Virus record (IMG/VR): IMGVR_UViG_3300043775_000017 | Location: 1 to 31,827 of that record | From: a virus | Reading direction: 5' to 3' (one strand) | DNA length: 31,827 nt | Shown here: positions 1 to 7,747 of the stretch, piece by piece | Layout: each line of letters starts with the position of its first letter | Position numbering within the stretch: position 1 is the first letter of the stretch | Program-made: the position numbers and the translations under genes | Notes under the pieces: model-generated | Told to the model about the DNA's origin: nothing | Databases searched by the model: none | The model's input: only the letters and a program-made list of their open reading frames with translations

Positions 1-127
1 ATCTTGAGTTTGCCTTGCTCTGGAAACATCACATGACCAACCCCTACAGTCCACAGCTTTGCAGGGCATTTATAGGGATTCTGCCTCACGCCCTCGTGAT
101 GGCGAATCATGTGCAAGCACTTGTCTG
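1..127. repeat. Left copy of 127-bp terminal direct repeat (assembly overlap of a circular genome)
   Basis: Bases 1-127 are identical to 31701-31827. The repeat lies wholly inside the endolysin gene, which becomes intact only when the ends are joined. A length of exactly 127 is a common maximum k-mer of short-read assemblers, so I read this as the overlap of a circular or circularly permuted contig. It is unlikely to be a physical terminal repeat. The non-redundant genome would be 31,700 bp. Confidence 0.93.
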
Positions 128-137
128 AGATGTTCAT
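1..137 (-). CDS. Endolysin (GH24 lysozyme), N-terminal part; continues at the right end of the window
   Basis: This is the 5' part of the gene whose 3' part is at 31361-31827. Joining the ends gives a 158-aa protein starting at the ATG at 137, which overlaps the stop of the holin-like gene as ATGA. The N-terminus begins MNISDKC and runs into a T4-lysozyme-type active site: Glu15, Cys24 in the usual Asp/Cys position, and Thr30 just before the GVGH loop, i.e. the E-x8-C-x5-T pattern of phage GH24 muramidases. There is no signal peptide or SAR segment, so the enzyme should stay cytoplasmic until a holin opens the inner membrane. The split is a contig-end artefact and not a broken gene. Confidence 0.9.
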   Translation of the reverse strand, partial: MNISDKCLHMIRHHEGVRQNPYKCPAKLWTVGVGHVMFPEQGKLK

Positions 138-649
138 TTGCCAAAAGCCCGACCACCAAAGTGGAAAGCAATGATTGAGGCAAACAGGGCTTGAGTGTCA
201 GAGTCCCACAACATTTCAGCCAACTCTGTAAACGGCACACCACGATTCCAGCCATAGGCAAACAGGCCAATGTCAATAAATAACAACAGGAAAAAGAACC
301 CGTAAGTAATGACAGGGCGCACACTTGCTCTAAGGTTTTTCATCCATGTGGATGTTCCCTCATTCAAACTTGTGTCATGGGCATAGAGGGCTTGCATTTC
401 AGCTTGCTGTGCGCCAATCAGCACCTGAGTGGTATTGGCTGCACTCTCGGTAGCCAGTTGCTCAGACTTGATGTGTTCAATTCTTTCCTGTGCTTCAAAC
501 CCTGCTTTTCGCAGTTCCAGCTCACGGGTGATCTGCATCTGGGCAAGGTTTAGCTCATGCTTCTTATCTGCCCTGTCTTGGAAGAATTCCAAAATCTTAG
601 GCAATCCGCCCATCAAGAATGAGATTAGGGTTGAAAGTAGTGTCAGCAT
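134..649 (-). CDS. Holin, three-transmembrane (Holin_3TM/GTA-holin-like)
   Basis: A 171-aa protein with a hydrophobic N-terminal segment (about residues 1-22), a charged coiled-coil-like stretch (about 24-90) and two hydrophobic segments near the C-terminus (about 113-133 and 152-166). This layout is that of the three-TM holins first described in gene transfer agents. Known role: forming inner-membrane lesions that release the endolysin. The start at 649 has an AAAGGA ribosome site 6 nt upstream. The stop codon overlaps the endolysin start (ATGA), so the two are translationally coupled, which fits a holin-endolysin pair. Family assignment rests on topology and position; other small membrane proteins in this cluster compete for the holin role. 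Confidence 0.72.
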   Translation of the reverse strand: MLTLLSTLISFLMGGLPKILEFFQDRADKKHELNLAQMQITRELELRKAGFEAQERIEHIKSEQLATESAANTTQVLIGAQQAEMQALYAHDTSLNEGTSTWMKNLRASVRPVITYGFFFLLLFIDIGLFAYGWNRGVPFTELAEMLWDSDTQALFASIIAFHFGGRAFGK

Positions 650-658
650 AGTGATCCT

Positions 659-1270
659 TTACTGTTTGCTTTTACTCAATATATTACTTGCAATCTGCAA
701 CATACTTATGGCTTTGTTCAAGTCGTTGGGTTCTTTGTCCCACCCAACAGTGATTTGCCCAACGAACCGCCCCTGCTCTGGAGGCACACTTACACGGCAT
801 CCAAAGGTAACACCCTTTTCAATGTACCAAAGCCCAATCTCGCTTTGAGCCATCGTATATTCACTGCAAGGAATCTCATTAGCCATCAGTGCAATCACAT
901 CACGATTATTGGCTGAACTCTGGGTGAACAAACCAACATCTAAGCCATCATGCGTTTTGTCTCTGCCCTCACGGGTATAGGCACGAAACAGAACTCTTGT
1001 CCCAAATAAAGGGTTTACTTTGAAAATGGCAATGACTGTTGCATCAGTGTTTTTAAACAAATGCGCTGCAACATCTTCTGCCCTTTCTTCTGCAATCGTT
1101 GGAAGTTTCTTGTTCTCTTTATACGCATCAAATAGAAATGATTGGTTCTGCCAAACAAAGTACCCAGCAAAAGCAAACACCGCCATGAGTATCAGAGCAA
1201 ACAGCTTGAATGGACTATCCACATAGGACAGCACCTTGCTTAATACGTCTGATGGCTTCTCATCACTCAT
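659..1270 (-). CDS. Membrane-anchored protein of the lysis region, function unknown
   Basis: 203 aa: a short charged N-terminus, one clear transmembrane helix (about residues 22-40), then a soluble domain of about 150 residues of mixed alpha/beta pattern. With the N-terminus inside, the large domain would lie in the periplasm. The soluble part contains two cysteines (in EIPCSEY and FGCRVSV) that could pair there. The sequence pattern is vaguely like small sensor (GAF/PAS-like) domains, but I cannot name a family. The start overlaps the stop of the 49-aa gene upstream (ATGA), and the holin-like gene follows 9 nt downstream, so it belongs to the lysis cassette. A spanin-like or lysis-control role is possible but unproven. 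Confidence 0.6.
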   Translation of the reverse strand: MSDEKPSDVLSKVLSYVDSPFKLFALILMAVFAFAGYFVWQNQSFLFDAYKENKKLPTIAEERAEDVAAHLFKNTDATVIAIFKVNPLFGTRVLFRAYTREGRDKTHDGLDVGLFTQSSANNRDVIALMANEIPCSEYTMAQSEIGLWYIEKGVTFGCRVSVPPEQGRFVGQITVGWDKEPNDLNKAISMLQIASNILSKSKQ

Positions 1271-1416
1271 AGACCAATCATTCCTAGTAATTTATTCACG
1301 ATCTTGTCTGACAAGTCGTCAGGCAAAAACTTGAGAAATCCAAGCACCCACCAAGCAATGCAAAGCCTGACAAAGACTTTGAGGAATAAGTCAAATTGCT
1401 TTTGGTACTCATTCAC
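1267..1416 (-). CDS. Small membrane protein in the lysis cassette (49 aa, GTG start)
   Basis: A 49-aa ORF starting at GTG (1416-1414) and ending at TGA (1269-1267). It fills the otherwise empty gap between its neighbours: GTGA overlaps the upstream stop and ATGA overlaps the downstream start. AAGGTG lies 6 nt before the GTG. The product begins MNEYQKQFDL and has a hydrophobic, tryptophan-containing segment (about residues 11-31) followed by a short amphipathic tail ending LLGMIGL. The tight coupling on both sides argues that it is translated. Function is unknown; a small holin/pinholin or lysis accessory protein is a reasonable guess from position and topology. Confidence 0.65.
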   Translation of the reverse strand: MNEYQKQFDLFLKVFVRLCIAWWVLGFLKFLPDDLSDKIVNKLLGMIGL

Positions 1417-1907
1417 CGACCACACCTTGTCTTGGCGCACAAATCTTGTATTTCAGCAATGCCCCAACCAATTGCACCAAGAAGCATTACGATCACAACA
1501 ACACCAACCGCCCATGCCATATATTCTTCTTCTTCTTCTTTTCTTTTCTTTTCTTCTGCCTTGGCTTGTCTGGCTAAATGAGCATCTTCAACATCCATCT
1601 GTTGCTGACGCTGCTTAATCTTTTGCCACACATCAGCACGACCAGTGGCCTGAAACAGCAACATCAATTCGGCCTCAAAACGCTTTGCCTCATCAAGCGC
1701 CATCTCGATTTGAAGTGCAGTTCCTAAGTTTGATTTGTTGCCAGATCGTTTAGCCTCAACCATTGCCTTTGTTGCAACGCTTTTAGCATCAAACATCTTG
1801 GCGATAGACGGTGCTAAACCAGCCAGATCATTTGCGACCTTGCTGGCTTTTTTGACTACGCTGATTGCACTTTGTAATCCTGCAAGCGCTGTTATGGGGT
1901 CAATCAT
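1413..1907 (-). CDS. Membrane protein with coiled coil, spanin-like or structural, unknown
   Basis: 164 aa from the ATG at 1907, which overlaps the preceding stop as ATGA (the in-frame codon at 1928 lies inside the upstream gene). It begins MIDPITALAG, a start seen in many phage virion-associated or lysis-region proteins. A helical alanine/lysine-rich region (about 10-90) is followed by a highly charged coiled coil with a run of glutamates (about 95-129), then one strong transmembrane helix (about 131-151) and a short tail with two cysteines. The coiled coil joined to a membrane anchor resembles an inner-membrane spanin in general design, although the anchor is C-terminal. Function is not established. 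Confidence 0.6.
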   Translation of the reverse strand: MIDPITALAGLQSAISVVKKASKVANDLAGLAPSIAKMFDAKSVATKAMVEAKRSGNKSNLGTALQIEMALDEAKRFEAELMLLFQATGRADVWQKIKQRQQQMDVEDAHLARQAKAEEKKRKEEEEEYMAWAVGVVVIVMLLGAIGWGIAEIQDLCAKTRCGR

Positions 1908-2047
1908 TTCCTTACAACCTTTACCCATTCAAGGCAAACAACCTTCCGGTTGTAAACATCACCTGTCCACGCCCACCTCACACAACGGTACTCGACTTTT
2001 TCTGAAGTTCCTGTTAACAGAAACAATGGCAAAAGAAGCCAAAGCAT
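1904..2047 (-). CDS. Small exported or membrane protein of the lysis cassette (47 aa)
   Basis: A 47-aa ORF from ATG 2047 to TGA 1906-1904. The N-terminal 13 residues are a leucine-rich hydrophobic stretch typical of a signal sequence, followed by a compact domain with two cysteines and the pattern CVRWAWTGDVYNRKVVCLEW. I recognise this Cys-x-Trp...Tyr-Asn-Arg-Lys...Cys-Leu-Glu-Trp pattern as recurring in small phage proteins, but it has no known function. It starts 8 nt after the XhlA-like gene stops, and its stop overlaps the next start (ATGA). The lysis-cassette location suggests an outer-membrane spanin-like or periplasmic accessory part. No lipobox cysteine follows the leader, so a classical Rz1 lipoprotein is not supported. 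Confidence 0.68.
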   Translation of the reverse strand: MLWLLLPLFLLTGTSEKVEYRCVRWAWTGDVYNRKVVCLEWVKVVRK

Positions 2048-2054
2048 CCATTGC

Positions 2055-2252
2055 TCACAAGCCTATGATTTTTTTTACCAACTCGCCAGCAAAGCCTGGC
2101 CCAAGTAATACAGCCGCAATCACCACATAAAGCAAATACTCAATGCGAGTCATGCGCTGTGAACCTGATGCAAACGACTTCTCAATGGCGGTGTACCTCT
2201 CAGCACAAACCGCCTCGTGAACCGCCAGCCGTGTGTCGGTATCCTCAAGCAT
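2055..2252 (-). CDS. XhlA/holin-like small membrane protein
   Basis: 65 aa: an acidic, helical N-terminal half (about 1-36) followed by one transmembrane helix (about 38-55) and a short KK-containing tail. A soluble helical head plus C-terminal TM helix matches the general design of XhlA-type haemolysin/holin accessory proteins. It starts at 2252, overlapping the last base of the preceding gene, and begins the run of membrane proteins that leads to the endolysin. XhlA family membership is inferred from architecture and position, not from a diagnostic motif. Confidence 0.5.
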   Translation of the reverse strand: MLEDTDTRLAVHEAVCAERYTAIEKSFASGSQRMTRIEYLLYVVIAAVLLGPGFAGELVKKIIGL

Positions 2253-2605
2253 TACATACCCTCGCCTTGGACGATATAAACAGTAGAGGCGGCAGAGGCC
2301 AAGCCACTGAAAAATGATTCACGCTGAAAGCGTAAGACTTCAACAGCGCCAGGCACTAGAACAATAGCTGATGATGGTGTACCAGCAACAGGAGCAACAG
2401 CGTTAGCCGTAGCAATCGCAGCCGTACTTCCAACGCCCAAAAATACCGTGTTGGCACTTGAGTTGATGATGCGATATTGCCCTGTGCCTTGACCATCAAA
2501 GCGTGAGTTAACTAGTGCCTGAACGCCAGTAGAGGCAGAAGCAGCCGCAGGGATAACTACCGTATCGCCAAGAGGTGCAAATGCAATTTGACTATTCTGT
2601 GCCAT
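2252..2605 (-). CDS. Small beta-rich structural protein, unknown
   Basis: 117 aa from the ATG at 2605, chosen because GGAG lies 6 nt upstream; the longer frame upstream would overlap the previous gene without a ribosome site. The product begins MAQNSQIAFA and is rich in Ala, Val, Ser and Thr, with alternating hydrophobic residues and almost no charge, as in small beta-sandwich virion proteins. It lies between the tailspike and the lysis genes and may be a tail or head decoration protein. No family is recognised. Confidence 0.6.
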   Translation of the reverse strand: MAQNSQIAFAPLGDTVVIPAAASASTGVQALVNSRFDGQGTGQYRIINSSANTVFLGVGSTAAIATANAVAPVAGTPSSAIVLVPGAVEVLRFQRESFFSGLASAASTVYIVQGEGM

Positions 2606-2606
2606 A

Positions 2607-2855
2607 TCAGACTCCTTGTGAAGCAATAGCTGCTTGGTAAGACGCAATTACTGCGGGTGTATGAATAGATGCGGCAATTGCTTGCACTTTGGCATCTTCA
2701 GCGCTGTAGTCAGCACCAGGCACGACAACGTGGCGGTGAAACTTACTGCTAATTTCAATGCCATCTTCTTTGATAGCGGTCTTGGTGCGAACTTGAATGC
2801 AGCCGTTTTCAATAACTTCAATGCGGTCAACAATTTGAACTTTTTCTAGCGCCAT
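2607..2855 (-). CDS. Conserved phage hypothetical protein (82 aa)
   Basis: 82 aa from the ATG at 2855, which has GGAG 6 nt upstream (an earlier TTG at 2867 lacks a ribosome site). It begins MALEKVQIVD and has a predicted beta-strand N-terminal half (repeated I/V-x-R/E patterns up to the HRHVVVPG segment) and an alanine-rich helical tail. Similar small proteins near tail-fibre genes occur in many phages without known function. It follows the tailspike gene by 55 bp and precedes the beta-rich gene by 1 bp. Confidence 0.6.
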   Translation of the reverse strand: MALEKVQIVDRIEVIENGCIQVRTKTAIKEDGIEISSKFHRHVVVPGADYSAEDAKVQAIAASIHTPAVIASYQAAIASQGV

Positions 2856-2910
2856 TTTAATCTCCAATTAAAATCAATTTTCTGGTCAGTCGGGCCAGCA
2901 CGGTTAAATT

Positions 2911-4803
2911 TCACGTCCAAGCTACGGTTAACTTATTATTGTTAACGTCTGTTACTCCTGAAACACCTCCAGCAATAGTAACAAATAACGCTCCAATAGT
3001 CCCTGTTTTTATTAACAAATTATTGCTACTAATAACGCCAGCAAGTATGCTTGCCGTTACTACTGGGTTTATATCAATAATAGATTCAACCAAGTCTGTT
3101 CTAGCATTGTTGCCAGTTATATTAAAAGTTTGAACATCTTTTATTTCAATTTTTTCACTTGTGGTATTACCAGTAATAACAGCCGTTAATGCTTTTGAAA
3201 TTACAGTCTGCCCAGAAATTAAACAGTTGTTTGAAATAACAACTTGACCTATTTCTGAAGATGCCCCGTTAACAGTAATATTTCCGCCAATAAAAGAGTT
3301 TTCGGAAACAATAATATTGCAAGTATTATTTTGATCTGCCGTTATTCCCCCTCCAATTTTATTGTGGCTAAAAATAAGTTTTCCATCAGCAATAATTTGA
3401 CAAAGAATAGAACCATCAATAGAGCAGTTGATTACTGACATATCTGTTGATGTTTCGGTTACACCAGTATTTCCAGGTATTGCAAACGTAATGTTTGCTG
3501 TTCCACTGCTACCATTTAAAACAACTTTATCTACTACGCTAATATTTGGGCGCTCTATGGTAATTCCCCCATGAGACATAAAACCATTTATCAACCTAAC
3601 ATCAGCATCCGCCGCCGTGTTAGGTAAATACAGCATTGAGATAGCATTCTGGTAACTTACTGGTAAACCAGATATGTAAAAATTACTGATAGTAACCGCT
3701 GCGTTTCCAAGCAAATTACCGCGAATTATTTTATTTATTTTTGCTGTTGATGGGTCTGATAGTAAAACAACATTATTGAAGTTTGTTTGACTTCCTGATG
3801 AGGCAAAAATTTGTACAGAAGAAGAATCCAAAGCATAATCGCGTGAGTTTCTGTCAATAATCCAAACGAAAAGATTGCTCACGTTTGACGTATTGCAATC
3901 TTCTAAGAAAAATGCCCCTGATGGATTATTAGAAAACGCAATACCACTTCCGTTAATGATAAAAATGTTGTTTGCGTTAAATGATCTATTTCTATCTGCG
4001 GTTACACCGCAAGAAGCGTAGTTTCTTACAATTGCATTGTTTAACGCAAAATCACCGTGCGAAACAATAAAATTAAATGAACCTTGGGGGGCGTAAGGGT
4101 CAGCTCTAACTTTTGAAACAGTATCAACTAAAAAACTTGATGGCATTAGCCCAATGTCTTCAGCATAAACATTGTTGACTAGAGTGCGTCCATTTTGAGT
4201 TACCCCATCGTCAGGCGAATGGTAAACATGAAAAGTTTTATTGCTTATGTTTTCATACTCACAGTCGTCAATAAACACAGTACCGTAAGTACCAATTTCA
4301 ATACACGCATCAGCATGAACATTGTAAAAATTTACATTATTAATTTTTACCGTTGTACTGATGTTATAAGCGGTCACTAAAAATACTGGAACAAGCGTAG
4401 GTCTAATACTGTCATATCCACCAAAACTCGAAAAAACAGTCCATGTTTCTAGCCCGACTTTATAAGTTCCGCGACCACCGTCAACAATTACATCTTTTAA
4501 TTCGACAGTCATTGCTGTCGTTCCAGAGCCAGCATTTAATGCAAAACGTCCTTGATTGGCGTAGTCACTATTAAAAACAAATTTTGCGTTACATAGTTTG
4601 AACGTACTTGAAGTTCCATTAATAACAGAAGTAATTTTGTAAGTTTGGCTATTTCCGTCAATCCATTGGTTTACGCCACAAGCGTTAACTGCGGCTTGAA
4701 TTGCAGCAGTATCGTCAGCCACACCATCACCAACAGCACCAAAATCCAATAGACTGATTGGTGCGCCCTCAATCAATGAGTACGAAACTTTTGTTAAGGG
4801 CAT
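2911..4803 (-). CDS. Tailspike with pectate-lyase-type beta-helix
   Basis: 630 aa from the ATG at 4803, with GGAGA 7 nt upstream. The N-terminus holds the pectate-lyase-3/GH28-like signature SLLDFGAVGDGVADDTAAIQ (about residues 17-36), which opens the right-handed parallel beta-helix of phage tailspikes. The rest is a long series of short strands rich in Asn, Ile, Val and Ser, with NN/NVS turns, as expected for beta-helix rungs. Known role of the family: binding and often cleaving surface polysaccharide. The P22-type head-binding domain is not fused here but encoded at 5336-5821. Base composition is clearly AT-richer than the flanking genes, consistent with import of this receptor module. Catalytic residues cannot be assigned by eye. 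Confidence 0.82.
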   Translation of the reverse strand: MPLTKVSYSLIEGAPISLLDFGAVGDGVADDTAAIQAAVNACGVNQWIDGNSQTYKITSVINGTSSTFKLCNAKFVFNSDYANQGRFALNAGSGTTAMTVELKDVIVDGGRGTYKVGLETWTVFSSFGGYDSIRPTLVPVFLVTAYNISTTVKINNVNFYNVHADACIEIGTYGTVFIDDCEYENISNKTFHVYHSPDDGVTQNGRTLVNNVYAEDIGLMPSSFLVDTVSKVRADPYAPQGSFNFIVSHGDFALNNAIVRNYASCGVTADRNRSFNANNIFIINGSGIAFSNNPSGAFFLEDCNTSNVSNLFVWIIDRNSRDYALDSSSVQIFASSGSQTNFNNVVLLSDPSTAKINKIIRGNLLGNAAVTISNFYISGLPVSYQNAISMLYLPNTAADADVRLINGFMSHGGITIERPNISVVDKVVLNGSSGTANITFAIPGNTGVTETSTDMSVINCSIDGSILCQIIADGKLIFSHNKIGGGITADQNNTCNIIVSENSFIGGNITVNGASSEIGQVVISNNCLISGQTVISKALTAVITGNTTSEKIEIKDVQTFNITGNNARTDLVESIIDINPVVTASILAGVISSNNLLIKTGTIGALFVTIAGGVSGVTDVNNNKLTVAWT

Positions 4804-4805
4804 TT

Positions 4806-5324
4806 TCAATTCTCCACGTAAATAATTGTGTAACGCAAATTTTTGCCGCTTAAACTAGCATAAGTTAAACCAGCTCCCCCGTCTGGCCTAAAACGAGAAC
4901 TTGTAGTGTTGTCAATCGCCGCAGCTAATGACCCAAGGCCATAACTATGCTCAATGACAACACCGCCTTGTGAAGAATTGCCCGAGTCAACATTTGCGGC
5001 AAATGGCAAACTAATTTCAGCCACCGTTGCGCTAACAGTAGCGCCAATCGTAATATTACAACTTGCAATTACAAGTCGCCCTATTTTGGTGTATTTGGCG
5101 GTTGCATTATTAGTAATCGTTACGCCAACCCCTGTTGCGTCGGCTGCTGTCCAAGTGCCTTCCTCATAGTCATCAAACAACTCGCTTGTGCCTGTGCCTG
5201 GTGTTGCAGAAAAGTCAATGCCTTTGCCAGATGTTCCAATGACTAAGTTGCCATTGGATAGCGTAACATTACCGCTGAAAGTTGGGCTAACAAAGCCGTT
5301 GATTGCTGATACTGTTTTTAACAT
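4806..5324 (-). CDS. Tail fibre/tailspike accessory protein
   Basis: 172 aa with a clean AGGAG 6 nt before the ATG at 5324. It begins with a phage-fibre linker (PTFSGNVTLSNGNLVIGTS), followed by GKGIDFSATPGTG and FDDYEEGTWTAAD. I recognise the last two as a module very common at the distal ends of tail fibres of aquatic and enteric phages. The remainder is beta-rich and ends LRYTIIYVEN. It lies between the head-binding protein and the beta-helix tailspike and could be a linker or a separate receptor-binding protein. Its stop lies 2 bp before the tailspike ATG, suggesting coordinated expression. Confidence 0.72.
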   Translation of the reverse strand: MLKTVSAINGFVSPTFSGNVTLSNGNLVIGTSGKGIDFSATPGTGTSELFDDYEEGTWTAADATGVGVTITNNATAKYTKIGRLVIASCNITIGATVSATVAEISLPFAANVDSGNSSQGGVVIEHSYGLGSLAAAIDNTTSSRFRPDGGAGLTYASLSGKNLRYTIIYVEN

Positions 5325-5335
5325 TCTGGTTCTCC

Positions 5336-5821
5336 TTAGAACACAAATTCAATAATAGAGGTGAATGGTGGGGCTTCTGTGAATGTTACATTGCCATTCG
5401 CAAATGCGTAAGTGTTTTGATTCTGGTACACACCATTGATATAAATTGACAAGGGTCTTGATGTGACTGAATAAATAGTCTGTGTGCCTGTGCCAGTTGC
5501 ATTTGTCACGACAGCGCCACCACCAAAAGCATTGTCATTCAGCGAGGTATAGACTACCGTTGCGTTCTTGTTCTGCACTTGGATGGAGTAATCGCTTGCA
5601 GTGTAAATGCGTGATGGTGTGCCTTGGTAGACAGGATAACCCCCACTTGTGCGAATCGGCTGAACAGCAGTGATCGTTTTTGCTGAATCCCAATAGGCAA
5701 CAATCGGGTTTGTAATTGGGTTTAGGTTAACCGTGCCAATCCAAATGTAACCATCATCAAGCGGCTGTCCATCAGCATCCGCAAACGCTGGATATGGTGG
5801 TTGAACTGATAGTGCTGACAT
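5336..5821 (-). CDS. Stand-alone P22 tailspike head-binding domain protein
   Basis: 161 aa. Residues 1 to about 110 read as the N-terminal particle-binding domain of P22 gp9: PPYPAFADADGQPLDDGYIW, then NPITNPIVAYWDSA, GYPVYQGTPSRIYTASDYSI and VYTSLND. In P22 this domain fixes the tailspike to the virion and is followed in the same chain by the beta-helix. Here the chain instead ends with a short beta domain (YSVTSRPLSIYINGVYQNQN... to EFVF) and the beta-helix is a separate gene. The protein may be an adaptor that docks to the tail hub and recruits the next two products. The start directly follows the stop of the gp16-like gene. Confidence 0.85.
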   Translation of the reverse strand: MSALSVQPPYPAFADADGQPLDDGYIWIGTVNLNPITNPIVAYWDSAKTITAVQPIRTSGGYPVYQGTPSRIYTASDYSIQVQNKNATVVYTSLNDNAFGGGAVVTNATGTGTQTIYSVTSRPLSIYINGVYQNQNTYAFANGNVTFTEAPPFTSIIEFVF

Positions 5822-7747
5822 TTATTTATTCCCCAAAGGTTGCAAAGCCTGTCTAACTCTGTTTCTGACTTCACGATTTTTGACGTATTTAGATGCTTCC
5901 CTCAAAGCTGTGACTGCTGGTGCTGGTATTCCAGTTAAACCAAAAGTCATCACAGAGTCTAAAGCAACTTGCAAAGCTGATGCTGTATTTGAAAAATTTA
6001 TCGCACCAGGTGGTGCTGTGTAAATATCAATCGCTATTTCACCAAGGTCTCTAATTTGTTGCGCTTGCTTTTTGCCATACAAGCCTTCGAGCTTGCCTTC
6101 TCTATCCAAAGACCGAATGACACTGTTTAATTTGTCAGGGGAAACTAATGCTTGCCCACGTTCATCTCTTTGGGCTGTTGACAAGGATTTATTGATAATG
6201 TAACGAATTGTGTTGGACTTCAATTCATTCCATGCCTGTTTGCCTTCCGGCCCTGCCGTGAGCAAAGTTTTCCTGACTTTGTTCATTTCTTCAAGTGGGG
6301 CATTGATAATGATTTTGTCAAAGACATCATCAAAAGCAATAACACGCTCGTCAGTGCCTCGTTTGGTTGACAGAAGTTTTGCTGTCAATCCTACGTTTTC
6401 AAACTCATTGGCAAAATCCTGACGCAATTTTCGGGCTGCCTTGTAAGATTCGCCACCTTTACCTTCAGTTCCAGCATCAATTGCGGAATTGATTTTTCTT
6501 GCCATCAAAGACTCTCGTCTGTTTGTCCAGTCGGTAGCCTCATTGACAAATTGTCTGAGCAATTCAGTATCGTCAATGGATTTGGCTTGTGCAATCAAGT
6601 TGCCATCTGCATCTTCTACCAATACACCAAGCCTAATTGCTTCTTTGCGAATTGGTGCAACATTTGGCGCAACGCCTTCAAAACGCTGAACATCTGCCGC
6701 AGTTGTTGCCAACTCATTCAGAGTAACTGGCTCAAGCATAGAACCATCTTCTCTGGCCTTTGTATAGGCATCACGAATTTTTCTTCTTTGCACTTCGGCT
6801 TTATTGACAACGGCTTTATCTACGGCTTTGCCAATGTCTCTTGCATCTGCCAGCAATGGTTCAGTACGATCAACCATCGCATCAAATTGCTGAATTAAAT
6901 TTGCTGTTTGATTGCTGACTCGTTCACGCAAAGGTGCTCCAGCCTCACCTAATTTAGCAGTTTCTTTTTCAAACTGAAGGTCTGCAAAATTTCTTGTCCT
7001 CTGACCAGCAGTTAATCCAGCAGGGCCTGTAAAACCTAATTGTTCCGCAACCGTTACTCTTTGTAACTCTGCTGGAGTTGCTGCCGCACCAACAGAAACA
7101 CGCCCACCAGCCGCTGTTGGGGTTGGAGGGGTCTCCATACCTAAAGCCTCACGAACGGCTGTTGTAGCCGCTTGTACAGGCTTTGCAATAGCCTCTCCAG
7201 TTGCTTGTGCCGCTTGCCGTGTCGCAGCCGCACCACGCTGGGCTGTTGCTTGCGTAATGGGGGCGGCACTTCTAATTGCTTGTGCGGTCGCAGTAGGTGC
7301 TGCAATAGTTGGCAAAACAGGCGGTAAAACTTCACCCAAAAATTGACCAGTAGCCTGCACCATTTCTTGGCCTGCTTCTGTCCTTGGTTGATAAGTTAAT
7401 GCCTGCGCTCCTTCTGCTGCGGCTCTTTCAACCGCACGAGCCGCTTGTGGTGTGCCAAACTCACCAGATAAAATTTGTTCTGTCAGACCTTTACCAGCGC
7501 CAATAATTGTGCCTAGCGTACCGCCTGTTGCGGCTGTTCCCAAAGTTAAGGCGGTTTCACCAGCACCAATAATACGACCTAGCACACTTGGCGTTGGTGG
7601 TACAGGCGCAAGTTGCTGTCGAGTACGAGCAGTGGTTTCTTCTGCTTTTGCAATTTCATAGGCTTGAGCCACAGTATCAAACGCAGGCGTACCACGTTTA
7701 TCCGAGTTTCTTACAATCCATGCTGCGTATTCGTCTGCGGTTGCCAT
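5822..7747 (-). CDS. Internal virion / DNA ejection protein (P22 gp16-like)
   Basis: 641 aa, close to the 609 aa of P22 gp16 and in the equivalent position, last of three ejection genes. The N-terminal region (about 60-210) is glycine/alanine-rich with long stretches of low charge that could insert into membrane (LGRIIGAGETALTLGTAATG); the rest is a charged alpha-helical region rich in Arg, Glu and Lys. Known role of the family: ejection with the DNA to help genome passage across the envelope. The start has GGAGG 7 nt upstream and abuts the previous stop. Assigned mainly by gene order, size and composition. Confidence 0.65.
   Translation of the reverse strand: MATADEYAAWIVRNSDKRGTPAFDTVAQAYEIAKAEETTARTRQQLAPVPPTPSVLGRIIGAGETALTLGTAATGGTLGTIIGAGKGLTEQILSGEFGTPQAARAVERAAAEGAQALTYQPRTEAGQEMVQATGQFLGEVLPPVLPTIAAPTATAQAIRSAAPITQATAQRGAAATRQAAQATGEAIAKPVQAATTAVREALGMETPPTPTAAGGRVSVGAAATPAELQRVTVAEQLGFTGPAGLTAGQRTRNFADLQFEKETAKLGEAGAPLRERVSNQTANLIQQFDAMVDRTEPLLADARDIGKAVDKAVVNKAEVQRRKIRDAYTKAREDGSMLEPVTLNELATTAADVQRFEGVAPNVAPIRKEAIRLGVLVEDADGNLIAQAKSIDDTELLRQFVNEATDWTNRRESLMARKINSAIDAGTEGKGGESYKAARKLRQDFANEFENVGLTAKLLSTKRGTDERVIAFDDVFDKIIINAPLEEMNKVRKTLLTAGPEGKQAWNELKSNTIRYIINKSLSTAQRDERGQALVSPDKLNSVIRSLDREGKLEGLYGKKQAQQIRDLGEIAIDIYTAPPGAINFSNTASALQVALDSVMTFGLTGIPAPAVTALREASKYVKNREVRNRVRQALQPLGNK

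Noticed and set aside
1-127. Terminal repeat as a physical direct terminal repeat (T7-like)
   Set aside because: It splits a gene, its length equals a common assembler k value, and the packaging genes are of headful P22 type.
429-848. 139-aa plus-strand ORF in the lysis region
   Set aside because: Antisense to two coupled genes, no ribosome site and no recognisable family.
2069-2076. T8 run as another phase-variable tract
   Set aside because: A run of eight A/T is common in this composition and encodes the plain KK end of a small membrane protein.
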